A stretch of DNA of 64,000 nt from Amblyomma americanum (lineage: Eukaryota; Arthropoda; Arachnida; Ixodida; Ixodidae), in the NCBI RefSeq assembly GCF_052857255.1, contig NC_135505.1, positions 21,934,269 to 21,998,268 of the forward strand, given 5' to 3'. Below are positions 11,786 to 25,195 of the stretch, one piece after another (position 1 is the first letter of the stretch; each line of letters begins with the position of its first letter). The position numbers were made by a program, and so were the translations under genes. The notes beneath the pieces are model-generated. The model worked only from the letters and a program-made list of their open reading frames with translations, was not told where the DNA came from and made no database searches.

Positions 11786-13028
11786 GATACATCGTATTAG
11801 ATCGAAACTAGCAAGATTCACGAGCATCGATTTTACAAGTCGTCGAAGAGTAGACGAGTGAAAGGTGTAAACTTTTTCTCTCAGAACAGGCGCGAAAACT
11901 TGTATTCCGGCTCAAAACAACGGGATACATCGTATTAGATCGAAACTAGCAAGATTCACGAGCATCGATTTTACAAGTCGTCGAAGAGTAGACGAGAGAA
12001 AGGTGCAAACTTTTTCTCTCAGAACAGGCGCGAAAACTTGTATTCCGGCTCAAAACAACGGGATACATCGTATTAGATCGAAAACTAGCAAGATTCACGA
12101 GCATCGATTTTACAAGTCGTCGAAGAGTAGACGAGTGAAAGGTGTAAACTTTTTCTCTCAGAACTGCGCGAAAACTTGTATTCCGGCTCAAAACAACGGG
12201 ATACATCGTATTAGATCGAAACTAGCAAGATTCACGAGCATCGATTTTACAAGTCGTCGAAGAGTAGACGAGAGAAAGGTGCAAACTTTTTCTCTCAGAA
12301 CAGGCGCGAAAACTTGTATTCCGGCTCAAAACAACCGGATACATCGTATTAGATCGAAACTAGCAAGATTCACGAGCATCGATTTTACAAGTCGTCGAAG
12401 AGTAGACGAGTGAAAGGTGTAAACTTTTTCTCTCAGAACTGCGCGAAAACTTGTATTCCGGCTCAAAACAACGGGATACATCGTATTAGATCGAAACTAG
12501 CAAGATTCACGAGCATCGATTTTACAAGTCGTTGAAGAGTAGACGAGTGAAAGGTGTAAACTTTTTCTCTAAGAACAGGCGCGAAAACTTGTATTCCGGC
12601 TCAAAACAACGGGATACATCGTATTAGATCGAAACTAGCAAGATTCACGAGCATCGATTTTACAAGTCGTCGAAGAGTAGACGAGAGAAAGGTGTAAACT
12701 TTTTCTCTCAGAACAGGCGCGAAAACTTGTATTCCGGCTCAAAACAACGGGATACATCGTATTAGATCGAAACTAGCAAGATTCACGAGCATCGACTTTA
12801 CAAGTCGTCGAAGAGTAGACGAGTGAAAGGTGTAAACTTTTTCTCTCAGAACTGCGCGAAAACTTGTATTCCGGCTCAAAACAACGGGATACATCGTATT
12901 AGATCGAAACTAGCAAGATTCACGAGCATCGATTTTACAAGTCGTCGAAGAGTAGACGAGAGAAAGGTGCAAACTTTTCTCTCAGAACAGGCGCGAAAAC
13001 TTGTATTCCGGCTCAAAACAACGGGATA
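11786..13028 (+). repeat. Dimeric HOR array with gtattag (nine monomers)
   Basis: Nine consecutive monomers carry catcgtattag in place of catcgttttag, at about 11792, 11930, 12067, 12205, 12343, 12480, 12618, 12755 and 12892. Most alternate between the 138-bp aggcgcg form and the 137-bp tgcgcg form, giving a dimer of about 275 bp; one stretch near 12.57-12.71 kb has two 138-bp forms in a row. gtgcaaac often replaces gtgtaaac, which removes a stop codon and yields the longest open frame in the window (12003-12413, 136 codons). That frame is a by-product, not a gene. An essentially identical array lies at about 16.99-18.22 kb. Confidence 0.9.
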
Positions 13029-16000
13029 CATCGTTTTAGATCGAAACTAGCGGAATTCACGAGCATCGTTTTTACAAGCCGTCGAAGAGTAGACGAGAGA
13101 ATGGTGTAAACGTTTTCTCTCAGAACTGCGCGAAAACTTTAATTCCGGCTCAAAACAACGGGATACATCGTTTTAGATCGAAACTAGCAAGATTCACGAG
13201 CATCGATTTTACAAGTCGTCGAAGAGTAGACGAGTGAAAGGTGTGAACTTTTTCTCTCAGAACTGCGCGAAAACTTGTATTCCGGCTCAGAACAACGGGA
13301 TACATCGTTTTAGACCGAAACTAACAAAATTCACGGGCATCGATTTTACAAGTCGTCGAAGAGTAGAGGAGAGAAAGGTGTAAACTTTTTCTCTCAGAAC
13401 TGCGCGAAAACTTGTATTCCGGCTCAAAACAACGGGATACATCGTTTTAGATCGAGACTAGCAAGATTCACGAGCATCGATTTTCAAGTCGTCGAAGAGT
13501 AGACGAGAGAAAAGTGTAAACTTTTTCTCTCAGAACTGCGCGAAAACTTGTATTCCTGCTGAGAACAACGGTATACATCGTTGTAGACCGAAACTAACAA
13601 ATTCACGAGCATCGATTTTACAAGTCGTCGAAGAGTAGACGAGAGAAAAGTGTAAACTTTTTCTCTCATAACTGCGCGAAAACTTGTATTCCGGCTCAAA
13701 ACAACGGGATACATCGTTTTAGATCGAAACTAGCAAAATTCACGAGCATCGTTTTTACAAGTCGTCGAAGAATAGACGAGAAAAAGGTGTAAACATTTTC
13801 TCTCAGAACTGTGCGAAAACTTTTATTCCGGATCAAAACAACAGGATACATTGTTTTAGATCGAAACTAGCAAAATTAACGACCATCGATTTTACAAGTC
13901 GTCGAACAGTAGACGAGAGATAGGTGCAAATGATTTCTCTCAGAACTGCGCGAAAACTTGTATTCCGGTTCAAAACAACGGGATACATTGTTTTAGATTG
14001 AAACTAGCAAAATTCACGAGCATCGATTTTACAAGTCGTCGAAGAGTAGACGAGAGAAAGGTGTAAACTTTTTCTCTCAGAACTGCGCGAAAACTTGTAT
14101 TCCGGCTCAAAACAACGGAATACATCGTTTTAGATCGAAACTAGCAAGATTCACGAGCATCGATTTTACAAGTCGTCGAAGAGTAGACGAGAGACAGGTG
14201 TAAACTTTTTCTCTCAGAACTGCGTGAACACTTGTATTCCAGCTCAAGACAACGGGATACATCGTTTTACAAAGAAACTAGACAGATTCACGAGCATCGA
14301 TTTTACAAGTCGTCGAAGAGTAGACGAGAGAAAGGTGTAAACGTTTTCTGTCAGAACTTCGCGAAAACTTGTATCCGGCTAAAAACAACGGGATACATCG
14401 TTTTAGATCGAAACTAGCAAAATTCACGAGCATCGATTTTACAAGTCGTCGAAGAGTAGACGAGAAAAAGGTGTAAATTTTTCTCTCAGCACTGCGCGAA
14501 AACTTGTATTCCGGCTCGAAACAACGGGATACATCGTTTTAGATTGACACAAGCAAAATTCACGAGCATCGTTTTTACAAGTCGTCGAAGAGAAGACGAG
14601 AGAAAGTTGTAAACTTTTTCTCTCAGAACTGCGCGAAAACTTGTATTCCGGCTCAAAACAACGGGATACATCGTTTTAGATCGACTCTAGCAAGATTCAC
14701 GAGCATCGATTTTTCAAGTCATCGAAGAGTAGACGAGAGAAAGGTGTAAACTTCTCTCAGAACTGCGCGAAAACTTGTATTCCGGCTCAAAACAACGGGA
14801 TACATCGTTTTAGACCGAAACTAGCAAGATTCACGAGCATCGATTTTCAAGTCGTCGAAGAGTAGACGAGAGAAAGGTGTAAACTTTTTCTCTCAGAACT
14901 GCGCGAAAACTTGTATTCCTGCTGAGAACAACGGTATACATCGTTGTAGACCGAAACTAACAAAATTCACGAGCATCGATTTTACAAGTCGTCGAAGAGT
15001 AGACGAGAGAAAAGTGTAAACTTTTTCTCTCATAACTGCGCGAAAACTTGTATTCCGGCTCAAAACAACGGGATACATCGTTTTAGATCGAAACTAGCAA
15101 AATTCACGAGCATCGTTTTTACAAGTCGTCGAAGAGTAGACGAGAGAAAGGTGTAAACGTTTTCTCTCAGAACTGCGTGAACACTTGTATTCCGGCTCAA
15201 AACAAAGGGATACATTGTTTTAGATCCAAACTAGCAAAATTCACGAGCATCGATTTTACAAGTCGTCGAAGAGTAGACGAGAAAAAGGTGTAAACTTTTT
15301 CTCTCAGAACTGCGCGAAAACTTGTATTCCAGCTCAAGACAACGGGATACATCGTTTTAGATCGAAACTAGCAAATTTCACGAGCATCGATTTTACAAGT
15401 CGTCGAAGAGTAGACGAGAGAAAGGTGTAAACGTTTTCTCTCAGAACTGCGTGAACACTTGTATTCCGGCTCAAAACAAAGGAATACATTGTTTTAGATC
15501 CAAACTAGCAAAATTCACGAGCATCGATTTTACAAGTCGTCGAACAGTAGACGAGAAAAAGGTGTAAACTTTTTCTCTCAGAACTGCGCGAAAACTTGTA
15601 TTCCAGCTCAAGACAACGGGATACATCGTTTTAGATCGAAACTAGACAGATTCACGAGCATCGTTTTTACAAGTCGTCTAAGAGAAGACGAGAGAAAGTT
15701 GTAAACTTTTTCTCTCAGAACTGCGCGAAAACTTCTATTCCGGCTCAAAACAAAGGGATACATCGTTTAGATCGAAACTAGCAAGATTCACGAGCATCGA
15801 TTTTACAAGTCGTCGAAGAGTAGACGAGAGAAAGGTGCAAACGTTTTCTCTCAGAACTGCGCGAAAACTTGTAATCTGGCTGAAAATAACGAGATACATC
15901 GTTTTAGATCGAAACTAGACAGATTCACGAGCATCGTTTTTACAAGTCGTCTAAGAGAAGACGAGAGAAAGTTGTAAACTTTTTCTCTCAGAACTGCGCG

Positions 16001-16984
16001 AAAACTTGTATTCCGGCTCAAAACAACGGGATACATCGTTTAGATCGAAACTAGCAAGATTCACGAGCATCGATTTTACAAGTCGTCGAAGAGTAGACGA
16101 GAGAAAGGTGTTAAATTTTTCTCTCAGAACTGCGCGAAAACTTGTATTCCGGCTCAAAACAACGGAATACATCGTTTTAAATCGAAACTAGCAAGATTCA
16201 CGAGCATCGATTTTACAAGTCGTCGAAGAGTAGACGAGAGACAGGTGTAAACTTTTTCTCTCAGAACTGCGTGAACACTTGTATTCCAGCTCAAGACAAC
16301 GGGATACATCGTTTTACATCGAAACTAGACAGATTCACGAGCATCGATTTTACAAGTCGTCGAAGAGTAGACGAGAGAAAGGTGTAAACGTTTTCTGTCA
16401 GAACTTCGCGAAAACTTGTATTCCGGCTAAAAACAACGGGATACATTGTTTTAGATCGAAACTAGCAAAATTCACGAGCATCGATTTTACAAGTCGTCGA
16501 AGAGTAGACGAGAAAAAGGTGTAAATTTTTCTCTCAGCACTGCGCGAAAACTTGTATTCCGGCTCGAAACAACGGGATACATCGTTTTAGATCGACACAA
16601 GCAAAATTCACGAGCATCGTTTTTACAAGTCGTCGAAGAGAAGACGAGAGAAAGTTGTAAACTTTTTCTCTCAGAACTGCGTGAACACTTGTATTCCGGC
16701 TCAAAACAAAGGGATACATCGTTTTAGATTCAAACTAGCAAAATTCACGAGCATCGATTTTACAAGTCGTCGAAGAGTAGACGAGAAAAAGGTGTAAATT
16801 TTTCTCTCAGAACTGCGCGAAAACTTGTATTCTGGCTAAAAACAACGGGATACATCGCTTTAGATCGAAACTAGCAAAATTCACGAGCATCGATTTTACA
16901 TGTCGTCGAAGAGTAGACGAGAGAAAGGTGTAAACTTTTTCTCTCAGACCTGCGCGAAACCTTGTATTCCGGCTCAAAACAACG
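11786..16984 (+). repeat. Super-unit P1 (about 5.20 kb, about 38 monomers)
   Basis: This block comprises the gtattag array, then monomers with gcggaattcac and aagccg (about 13.05 kb), gattttcaag 136-mers, the attaacgaccatcg / gataggtgc series, ccagctcaagac monomers, gagaagacgag with gaaagttg, and catcgtttagatcg 136-mers. Landmarks at 12823, 14232, 14486 and 14893 recur at 18022, 19433, 19688 and 20095 (offset 5,199-5,202). Its last part (about 15.77-16.98 kb) recurs at 23.98-25.19 kb (offset 8,210). The right edge is where the gtattag array starts again at about 16990. Confidence 0.87.
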
Positions 16985-19900
16985 CGATACATCGTATTAG
17001 ATCGAAACTAGCAAGATTCACGAGCATCGATTTTACAAGTCGTCGAAGAGTAGACGAGTGAAAGGTGTAAACTTTTTCTCTCAGAACAGGCGCGAAAACT
17101 TGTATTCCGGCTCAAAACAACGGGATACATCGTATTAGATCGAAACTAGCAAGATTCACGAGCATCGATTTTACAAGTCGTCGAAGAGTAGACGAGAGAA
17201 AGGTGCAAACTTTTTCTCTCAGAACAGGCGCGAAAACTTGTATTCCGGCTCAAAACAACGGGATACATCGTATTAGATCGAAACTAGCAAGATTCACGAG
17301 CATCGATTTTACAAGTCGTCGAAGAGTAGACGAGTGAAAGGTGTAAACTTTTTCTCTCAGAACTGCGCGAAAACTTGTATTCCGGCTCAAAACAAAGGGA
17401 TACATCGTATTAGATCGAAACTAGCAAGATTCACGAGCATCGATTTTACAAGTCGTCGAAGAGTAGACGAGAGAAAGGTGCAAACTTTTTCTCTCAGAAC
17501 AGGCGCGAAAACTTGTATTCCGGCTCAAAACAACCGGATACATCGTATTAGATCGAAACTAGCAAGATTCACGAGCATCGATTTTACAAGTCGTCGAAGA
17601 GTAGACGAGTGAAAGGTGTAAACTTTTTCTCTCAGAACTGCGCGAAAACTTGTATTCCGGCTCAAAACAACGGGATACATCGTATTAGATCGAAACTAGC
17701 AAGATTCACGAGCATCGATTTTACAAGTCGTCGAAGAGTAGACGAGTGAAAGGTGTAAACTTTTTCTCTAAGAACAGGCGCGAAAACTTGTATTCCGGCT
17801 CAAAACAACGGGATACATCGTATTAGATCGAAACTAGCAAGATTCACGAGCATCGATTTTACAAGTCGTCGAAGAGTAGACGAGAGAAAGGTGTAAACTT
17901 TTTCTCTCAGAACAGGCGCGAAAACTTGTATTCCGGCTCAAAACAACGGGATACATCGTATTAGATCGAAACTAGCAAGATTCACGAGCATCGATTTTAC
18001 AAGTCGTCGAAGAGTAGACGAGTGAAAGGTGTAAACTTTTTCTCTCAGAACTGCGCGAAAACTTGTATTCCGGCTCAAAACAACGGGATACATCGTATTA
18101 GATCGAAACTAGCAAGATTCACGAGCATCGATTTTACAAGTCGTCGAAGAGTAGACGAGAGAAAGGTGCAAACTTTTTCTCTCAGAACAGGCGCGAAAAC
18201 TTGTATTCCGGCTCAAAACAACGGGATACATCGTTTTAGATCGAAACTAGCGGAATTCACGAGCATCGTTTTTACAAGCCGTCGAAGAGTAGACGAGAGA
18301 ATGGTGTAAACGTTTTCTCTCAGAACTGCGCGAAAACTTTAATTCCGGCTCAAAACAACGGGATACATCGTTTTAGATCGAAACTAGCAAGATTCACGAG
18401 CATCGATTTTACAAGTCGTCGAAGAGTAGACGAGTGAAAGGTGTAAACTTTTTCTCTCAGAACTGCGCGAAAAACTTGTATTCCGGCTCAGAACAACGGG
18501 ATACATCGTTTTAGACCGAAACTAACAAAATTCACGGGCATCGATTTTACAAGTCGTCGAAGAGTAGAGGAGAGAAAGGTGTAAACTTTTTCTCTCAGAA
18601 CTGCGCGAAAACTTGTATTCCGGCTCAAAACAACGGGATACATCGTTTTAGATCGAGACTAGCAAGATTCACGAGCATCGATTTTCAAGTCGTCGAAGAG
18701 TAGACGAGAGAAAAGTGTAAACTTTTTCTCTCAGAACTGCGCGAAAACTTGTATTCCTGCTGAGAACAACGGTATACATCGTTGTAGACCGAAACTAACA
18801 AAATTCACGAGCATCGATTTTACAAGTCGTCGAAGAGTAGACGAGAGAAAAGTGTAAACTTTTTCTCTCATAACTGCGCGAAAACTTGTATTCCGGCTCA
18901 AAACAACGGGATACATCGTTTTAGATCGAAACTAGCAAAATTCACGAGCATCGTTTTTACAAGTCGTCGAAGAATAGACGAGAAAAAGGTGTAAACTTTT
19001 TCTCTCAGAACTGTGCGAAAACTTTTATTCCGGATCAAAACAACAGGATACATTGTTTTAGATCGAAACTAGCAAAATTAACGACCATCGATTTTACAAG
19101 TCGTCGAACAGTAGACGAGAGATAGGTGCAAATGATTTCTCTCAGAACTGCGCGAAAACTTGTATTCCGGTTCAAAACAACGGATACATTGTTTTAGATT
19201 GAAACTAGCAAAATTCACGAGCATCGATTTTACAAGTCGTCGAAGAGTAGACGAGAGAAAGGTGTAAACTTTTTCTCTCAGAACTGCGCGAAAACTTGTA
19301 TTCCGGCTCAAAACAACGGAATACATCGTTTTAGATCGAAACTAGCAAGATTCACGAGCATCGATTTTACAAGTCGTCGAAGAGTAGACGAGAGACAGGT
19401 GTAAACTTTTTCTCTCAGAACTGCGTGAACACTTGTATTCCAGCTCAAGACAACGGGATACATCGTTTTACAAAGAAACTAGACAGATTCACGAGCATCG
19501 ATTTTACAAGTCGTCGAAGAGTAGACGAGAGAAAGGTGTAAACGTTTTCTGTCAGAACTTCGCGAAAACTTGTATTCCGGCTAAAAACAACGGGATACAT
19601 CGTTTTAGATCGAAACTAGCAAAATTCACGAGCATCGATTTTACAAGTCGTCGAAGAGTAGACGAGAAAAAGGTGTAAATTCTTCTCTCAGCACTGCGCG
19701 AAAACTTGTATTCCGGCTCGAAACAACGGGATACATCGTTTTAGATTGACACAAGCAAAATTCACGAGCATCGTTTTTACAAGTCGTCGAAGAGAAGACG
19801 AGAGAAAGTTGTAAACTTTTTCTCTCAGAACTGCGCGAAAACTTGTATTCCGGCTCAAAACAACGGGATACATCGTTTTAGATCGACTCTAGCAAGATTC

Positions 19901-22900
19901 ACGAGCATCGATTTTTCAAGTCATCGAAGAGTAGACGAGAGAAAGGTGTAAACTTCTCTCAGAACTGCGCGAAAACTTGTATTCCGGCTCAAAACAACGG
20001 GATACATCGTTTTAGACCGAAACTAGCAAGATTCACGAGCATCGATTTTCAAGTCGTCGAAGAGTAGACGAGAGAAAGGTGTAAACTTTTTCTCTCAGAA
20101 CTGCGCGAAAACTTGTATTCCTGCTGAGAACAACGGTATACATCGTTGTAGACCGAAACTAACAAAATTCACGAGCATCGATTTTACAAGTCGTCGAAGA
20201 GTAGACGAGAGAAAAGTGTAAACTTTTTCTCTCATAACTGCGCGAAAACTTGTATTCCGGCTCAAAACAACGGGATACATCGTTTTAGATCGAAACTAGC
20301 AAAATTCACGAGCATCGTTTTTACAAGTCGTCGAAGAGTAGACGAGAGAAAGGTGTAAACGTTTTCTCTCAGAACTGCGTGAACACTTGTACTCCGGCTC
20401 AAAACAAAGGAATACATTGTTTTAGATCCAAACTAGCAAAATTCACGAGCATCGATTTTACAAGTCGTCGAAGAGTAGACGAGAAAAAGGTGTAAACTTT
20501 TTCTCTCAGAACTGCGCGAAAACTTGTATTCCAGCTCAAGACAACGGGATACATCGTTTTAGATCGAAACTAGCAAATTTCACGAGCATCGATTTTACAA
20601 GTCGTCGAAGAGTAGACGAGAGAAAGGTGTAAACGTTTTCTCTCAGAACTGCGTGAACACTTGTATTCCGGCTCAAAACAAAGGAATACATTGTTTTAGA
20701 TCCAAACTAGCAAAATTCACGAGCATCGATTTTACAAGTCGTCGAACAGTAGACGAGAAAAAGGTGTAAACTTTTTCTCTCAGAACTGCGCGAAAACTTG
20801 TATTCCAGCTCAAGACAACGGGATACATCGTTTTAGATCGAAACTAGACAGATTCACGAGCATCGTTTTTACAAGTCGTCTAAGAGAAGACGAGAGAAAG
20901 TTGTAAACTTTTTCTCTCAGAACTGCGCGAAAACTTGTATTCCGGCTCAAAACAACGGGACACATCGTTTAGATCGAAACTAGCAAGATTCACGAGCATC
21001 GATTTTACAAGTCGTCGAAGAGTAGACGAGTGAAAGGTGTAAACTTTTTCTCTCAGAACTGCGCGAAAACTTGTATTCCGGCTCAAAACAACGGGATACA
21101 TCGTATTAGATCGAAACTAGCAAGATTCACGAGCATCGATTTTACAAGTCGTCGAAGAGTAGACGAGAGAAAGGTGCAAACTTTTTCTCTCAGAACAGGC
21201 GCGAAAACTTGTATTCCGGCTCAAAACAACGGGATACATCGTTTTAGATCGAAACTAGCGGAATTCACGAGCATCGTTTTTACAAGCCGTCGAAGAGTAG
21301 ACGAGAGAATGGTGTAAACGTTTTCTCTCAGAACTGCGCGAAAACTTTAATTCCGGCTCAAAACAACGGGATACATCGTTTTAGATCGAAACTAGCAAGA
21401 TTCACGAGCATCGATTTTACAAGTCGTCGAAGAGTAGACGAGTGAAAGGTGTAAACTTTTTCTCTCAGAACTGCGCGAAAACTTGTATTCCGGCTCAGAA
21501 CAACGGGATACATCGTTTTAGACCGAAACTAACAAAATTCACGGGCATCGATTTTACAAGTCGTCGAAGAGTAGAGGAGAGAAAGGTGTAAACTTTTTCT
21601 CTCAGAACTGCGCGAAAACTTGTATTCCGGCTCAAAACAACGGGATACATCGTTTTAGATCGAGACTAGCAAGATTCACGAGCATCGATTTTCAAGTCGT
21701 CGAAGAGTAGACGAGAGAAAAGTGTAAACTTTTTCTCTCAGAACTGCGCGAAAACTTGTATTCCTGCTGAGAACAACGGTATACATCGTTGTAGACCGAA
21801 ACTAACAAAATTCACGAGCATCGATTTTACAAGTCGTCGAAGAGTAGACGAGAGAAAAGTGTAAACTTTTTCTCTCATAACTGCGCGAAAACTTGTATTC
21901 CGGCTCAAAACAACGGGATACATCGTTTTAGATCGAAACTAGCAAAATTCACGAGCATCGTTTTTACAAGTCGTCGAAGAATAGACGAGAAAAAGGTGTA
22001 AACTTTTTCTCTCAGAACTGTGCGAAAACTTTTATTCCGGATCAAAACAACAGGATACATTGTTTTAGATCGAAACTAGCAAAATTAACGACCATCGATT
22101 TTACAAGTCGTCGAACAGTAGACGAGAGATAGGTGCAAATGATTTCTCTCAGAACTGCGCGAAAACTTGTATTCCGGTTCAAAACAACGGGATACATTGT
22201 TTTAGATTGAAACTAGCAAAATTCACGAGCATCGATTTTACAAGTCGTCGAAGAGTAGACGAGAGAAAGGTGTAAACTTTTTCTCTCAGAACTGCGCGAA
22301 AACTTGTATTCCGGCTCAAAACAACGGAATACATCGTTTTAGATCGAAACTAGCAAGATTCACGAGCATCGATTTTACAAGTCGTCGAAGAGTAGACGAG
22401 AGACAGGTGTAAACTTTTTCTCTCAGAACTGCGTGAACACTTGTATTCCAGCTCAAGACAACGGGATACATCGTTTTACAAAGAAACTAGACAGATTCAC
22501 GAGCATCGATTTTACAAGTCGTCGAAGAGTAGACGAGAGAAAGGTGTAAACGTTTTCTGTCAGAACTTCGCGAAAACTTGTATTCCGGCTAAAAACAACG
22601 GGATACATCGTTTTAGATCGAAACTAGCAAAATTCACGAGCATCGATTTTACAAGTCGTCGAAGAGTAGACGAGAAAAAGGTGTAAATTTTTCTCTCAGC
22701 ACTGCGCGAAAACTTGTATTCCGGCTCGAAACAACGGGATACATCGTTTTAGATTGACACAAGCAAAATTCACGAGCATCGTTTTTACAAGTCGTCGAAG
22801 AGAAGACGAGAGAAAGTTGTAAACTTTTTCTCTCAGAACTGCGCGAAAACTTGTATTCCGGCTCAAAACAACGGGATACATCGTTTTAGATCGACTCTAG

Positions 22901-25195
22901 CAAGATTCACGAGCATCGATTTTTCAAGTCATCGAAGAGTAGACGAGAGAAAGGTGTAAACTTCTCTCAGAACTGCGCGAAAACTTGTATTCCAGCTCAA
23001 AACAACGGGATACATCGTTTTAGACCGAAACTAGCAAGATTCACGAGCATCGATTTTCAAGTCGTCGAAGAGTAGACGAGAGAAAGGTGTAAACTTTTTC
23101 TCTCAGAACTGCGCGAAAACTTGTATTCCTGCTGAGAACAACGGTATACATCGTTGTAGACCGAAACTAACAAAATTCACGAGCATCGATTTTACAAGTC
23201 GTCGAAGAGTAGACGAGAGAAAAGTGTAAACTTTTTCTCTCATAACTGCGCGAAAACTTGTATTCCGGCTCAAAACAACGGGATACATCGTTTTAGATCG
23301 AAACTAGCAAAATTCACGAGCATCGTTTTTACAAGTCGTCGAAGAGTAGACGAGAGAAAGGTGTAAACGTTTTCTCTCAGAACTGCGTGAACACTTGTAT
23401 TCCGGCTCAAAACAAAGGGATACATTGTTTTAGATCCAAACTAGCAAAATTCACGAGCATCGATTTTACAAGTCGTCGAAGAGTAGACGAGAAAAAGGTG
23501 TAAACTTTTTCTCTCAGAACTGCGCGAAAACTTGTATTCCAGCTCAAAACAACGGGACACATCGTTTTAGAACGAAAGTAGCAAGATTCACGAGCATCGA
23601 TTTTACAAGTCGTCGAAGAGTAGACGAGAGAAAGGTGTAAACGTTTTCTCTCAGAACTGCGTGAACACTTGTATTCCGGCTCAAAACAAAGGAATACATT
23701 GTTTTAGATCCAAACTAGCAAAATTCACGAGCATCGATTTTACAAGTCGTCGAACAGTAGACGAGAAAAAGGTGTAAACTTTTTCTCTCAGAACTGCGCG
23801 AAAACTTGTATTCCAGCTCAAGACAACGGGATACATCGTTTTAGATCGAAACTAGACAGATTCACGAGCATCGTTTTTACAAGTCGTCTAAGAGAAGACG
23901 AGAGAAAGTTGTAAACTTTTTCTCTCAGAACTGCGCGAAAACTTGTATTCCGGCTCAAAACAACGGGATACATCGTTTAGATCGAAACTAGCAAGATTCA
24001 CGAGCATCGATTTTACAAGTCGTCGAAGAGTAGACGAGAGAAAGGTGCAAACGTTTTCTCTCAGAACTGCGCGAAAACTTGTAATCTGGCTGAAAATAAC
24101 GAGATACATCGTTTTAGATCGAAACTAGACAGATTCACGAGCATCGTTTTTACAAGTCGTCTAAGAGAAGACGAGAGAAAGTTGTAAACTTTTTCTCTCA
24201 GAACTGCGCGAAAACTTGTATTCCGGCTCAAAACAACGGGATACATCGTTTAGATCGAAACTAGCAAGATTCACGAGCATCGATTTTACAAGTCGTCGAA
24301 GAGTAGACGAGAGAAAGGTGTTAAATTTTTCTCTCAGAACTGCGCGAAAACTTGTATTCCGGCTCAAAACAACGGAATACATCGTTTTAGATCGAAACTA
24401 GCAAGATTCACGAGCATCGATTTTACAAGTCGTCGAAGAGTAGACGAGAGACAGGTGTAAACTTTTTCTCTCAGAACTGCGTGAACACTTGTATTCCAGC
24501 TCAAGACAACGGGATACATCGTTTTACATCGAAACTAGACAGATTCACGAGCATCGATTTTACAAGTCGTCGAAGAGTAGACGAGAGAAAGGTGTAAACG
24601 TTTTCTGTCAGAACTTCGCGAAAACTTGTATTCCGGCTAAAAACAACGGGATACATCGTTTTAGATCGAAACTAGCAAAATTCACGAGCATCGATTTTAC
24701 AAGTCGTCGAAGAGTAGACGAGAAAAAGGTGTAAATTTTTCTCTCAGCACTGCGCGAAAACTTGTATTCCGGCTCGAAACAACGGGATACATCGTTTTAG
24801 ATCGACACAAGCAAAATTCACGAGCATCGTTTTTACAAGTCGTCGAAGAGAAGACGAGAGAAAGTTGTAAACTTTTTCTCTCAGAACTGCGTGAACACTT
24901 GTATTCCGGCTCAAAACAAAGGGATACATCGTTTTAGATTCAAACTAGTAAAATTCACGAGCATCGATTTTACAAGTCGTCGAAGAGTAGACGAGAAAAA
25001 GGTGTAAATTTTTCTCTCAGAACTGCGCGAAAACTTGTATTCTGGCTAAAAACAACGGGATACATCGCTTTAGATCGAAACTAGCAAAATTCACGAGCAT
25101 CGATTTTACATGTCGTCGAAGAGTAGACGAGAGAAAGGTGTAAACTTTTTCTCTCAGACCTGCGCGAAACCTTGTATTCCGGCTCAAAACAACGG
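16985..25195 (+). repeat. Super-unit P2: second copy of P1 enlarged to about 8.21 kb
   Basis: P2 follows P1 directly and has the same monomer order. It matches P1 at an offset of about 5,200 bp from 16.99 to about 21.0 kb, then steps back by 3,008 bp, and finally matches P1 at offset 8,210 (5,202 + 3,008). The right end is where P1 would re-enter the gtattag array but P2 continues with catcgttttag and gcatagatttt (about 25.2 kb). The simplest reading is tandem duplication of P1 followed by an internal duplication. Confidence 0.87.
18022..24037 (+). repeat. 3,008-bp internal tandem duplication (two copies)
   Basis: Copy 1 runs from about 18022 to 21029 and copy 2 from 21030 to about 24037. 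Landmarks pair at 18022/21030, 18731/21738, 19433/22441, 19688/22696 and 20095/23103, with offsets of 3,007-3,008. The junction lies in the monomer at about 20965-21030, which begins like the catcgtttagatcg 136-mer (as at 15768 and 23973) and ends with the gagtgaaagg class (as at 18017). That is a hybrid monomer, as expected from unequal exchange. Private differences include a missing g in acaacggatac near 19190 and a patch at 23541-23588. Confidence 0.92.

Noticed and set aside
12003..12413. Open reading frame of 136 codons on the + strand, the longest in the window
   Set aside because: It spans exactly three monomers (411 bp) because gtgcaaac variants and 138-bp units remove stops and restore frame. 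The product is the satellite read in successive frames and ends at the gagtga variant. There is no start context, domain or independent conservation.
16985..25195. Tandem gene cluster or mobile element explaining the 3-kb and 5-kb repeats
   Set aside because: The long periods are multiples of the 137-bp monomer, and the repeated segments contain only satellite. There are no terminal repeats, target-site duplications or coding content.
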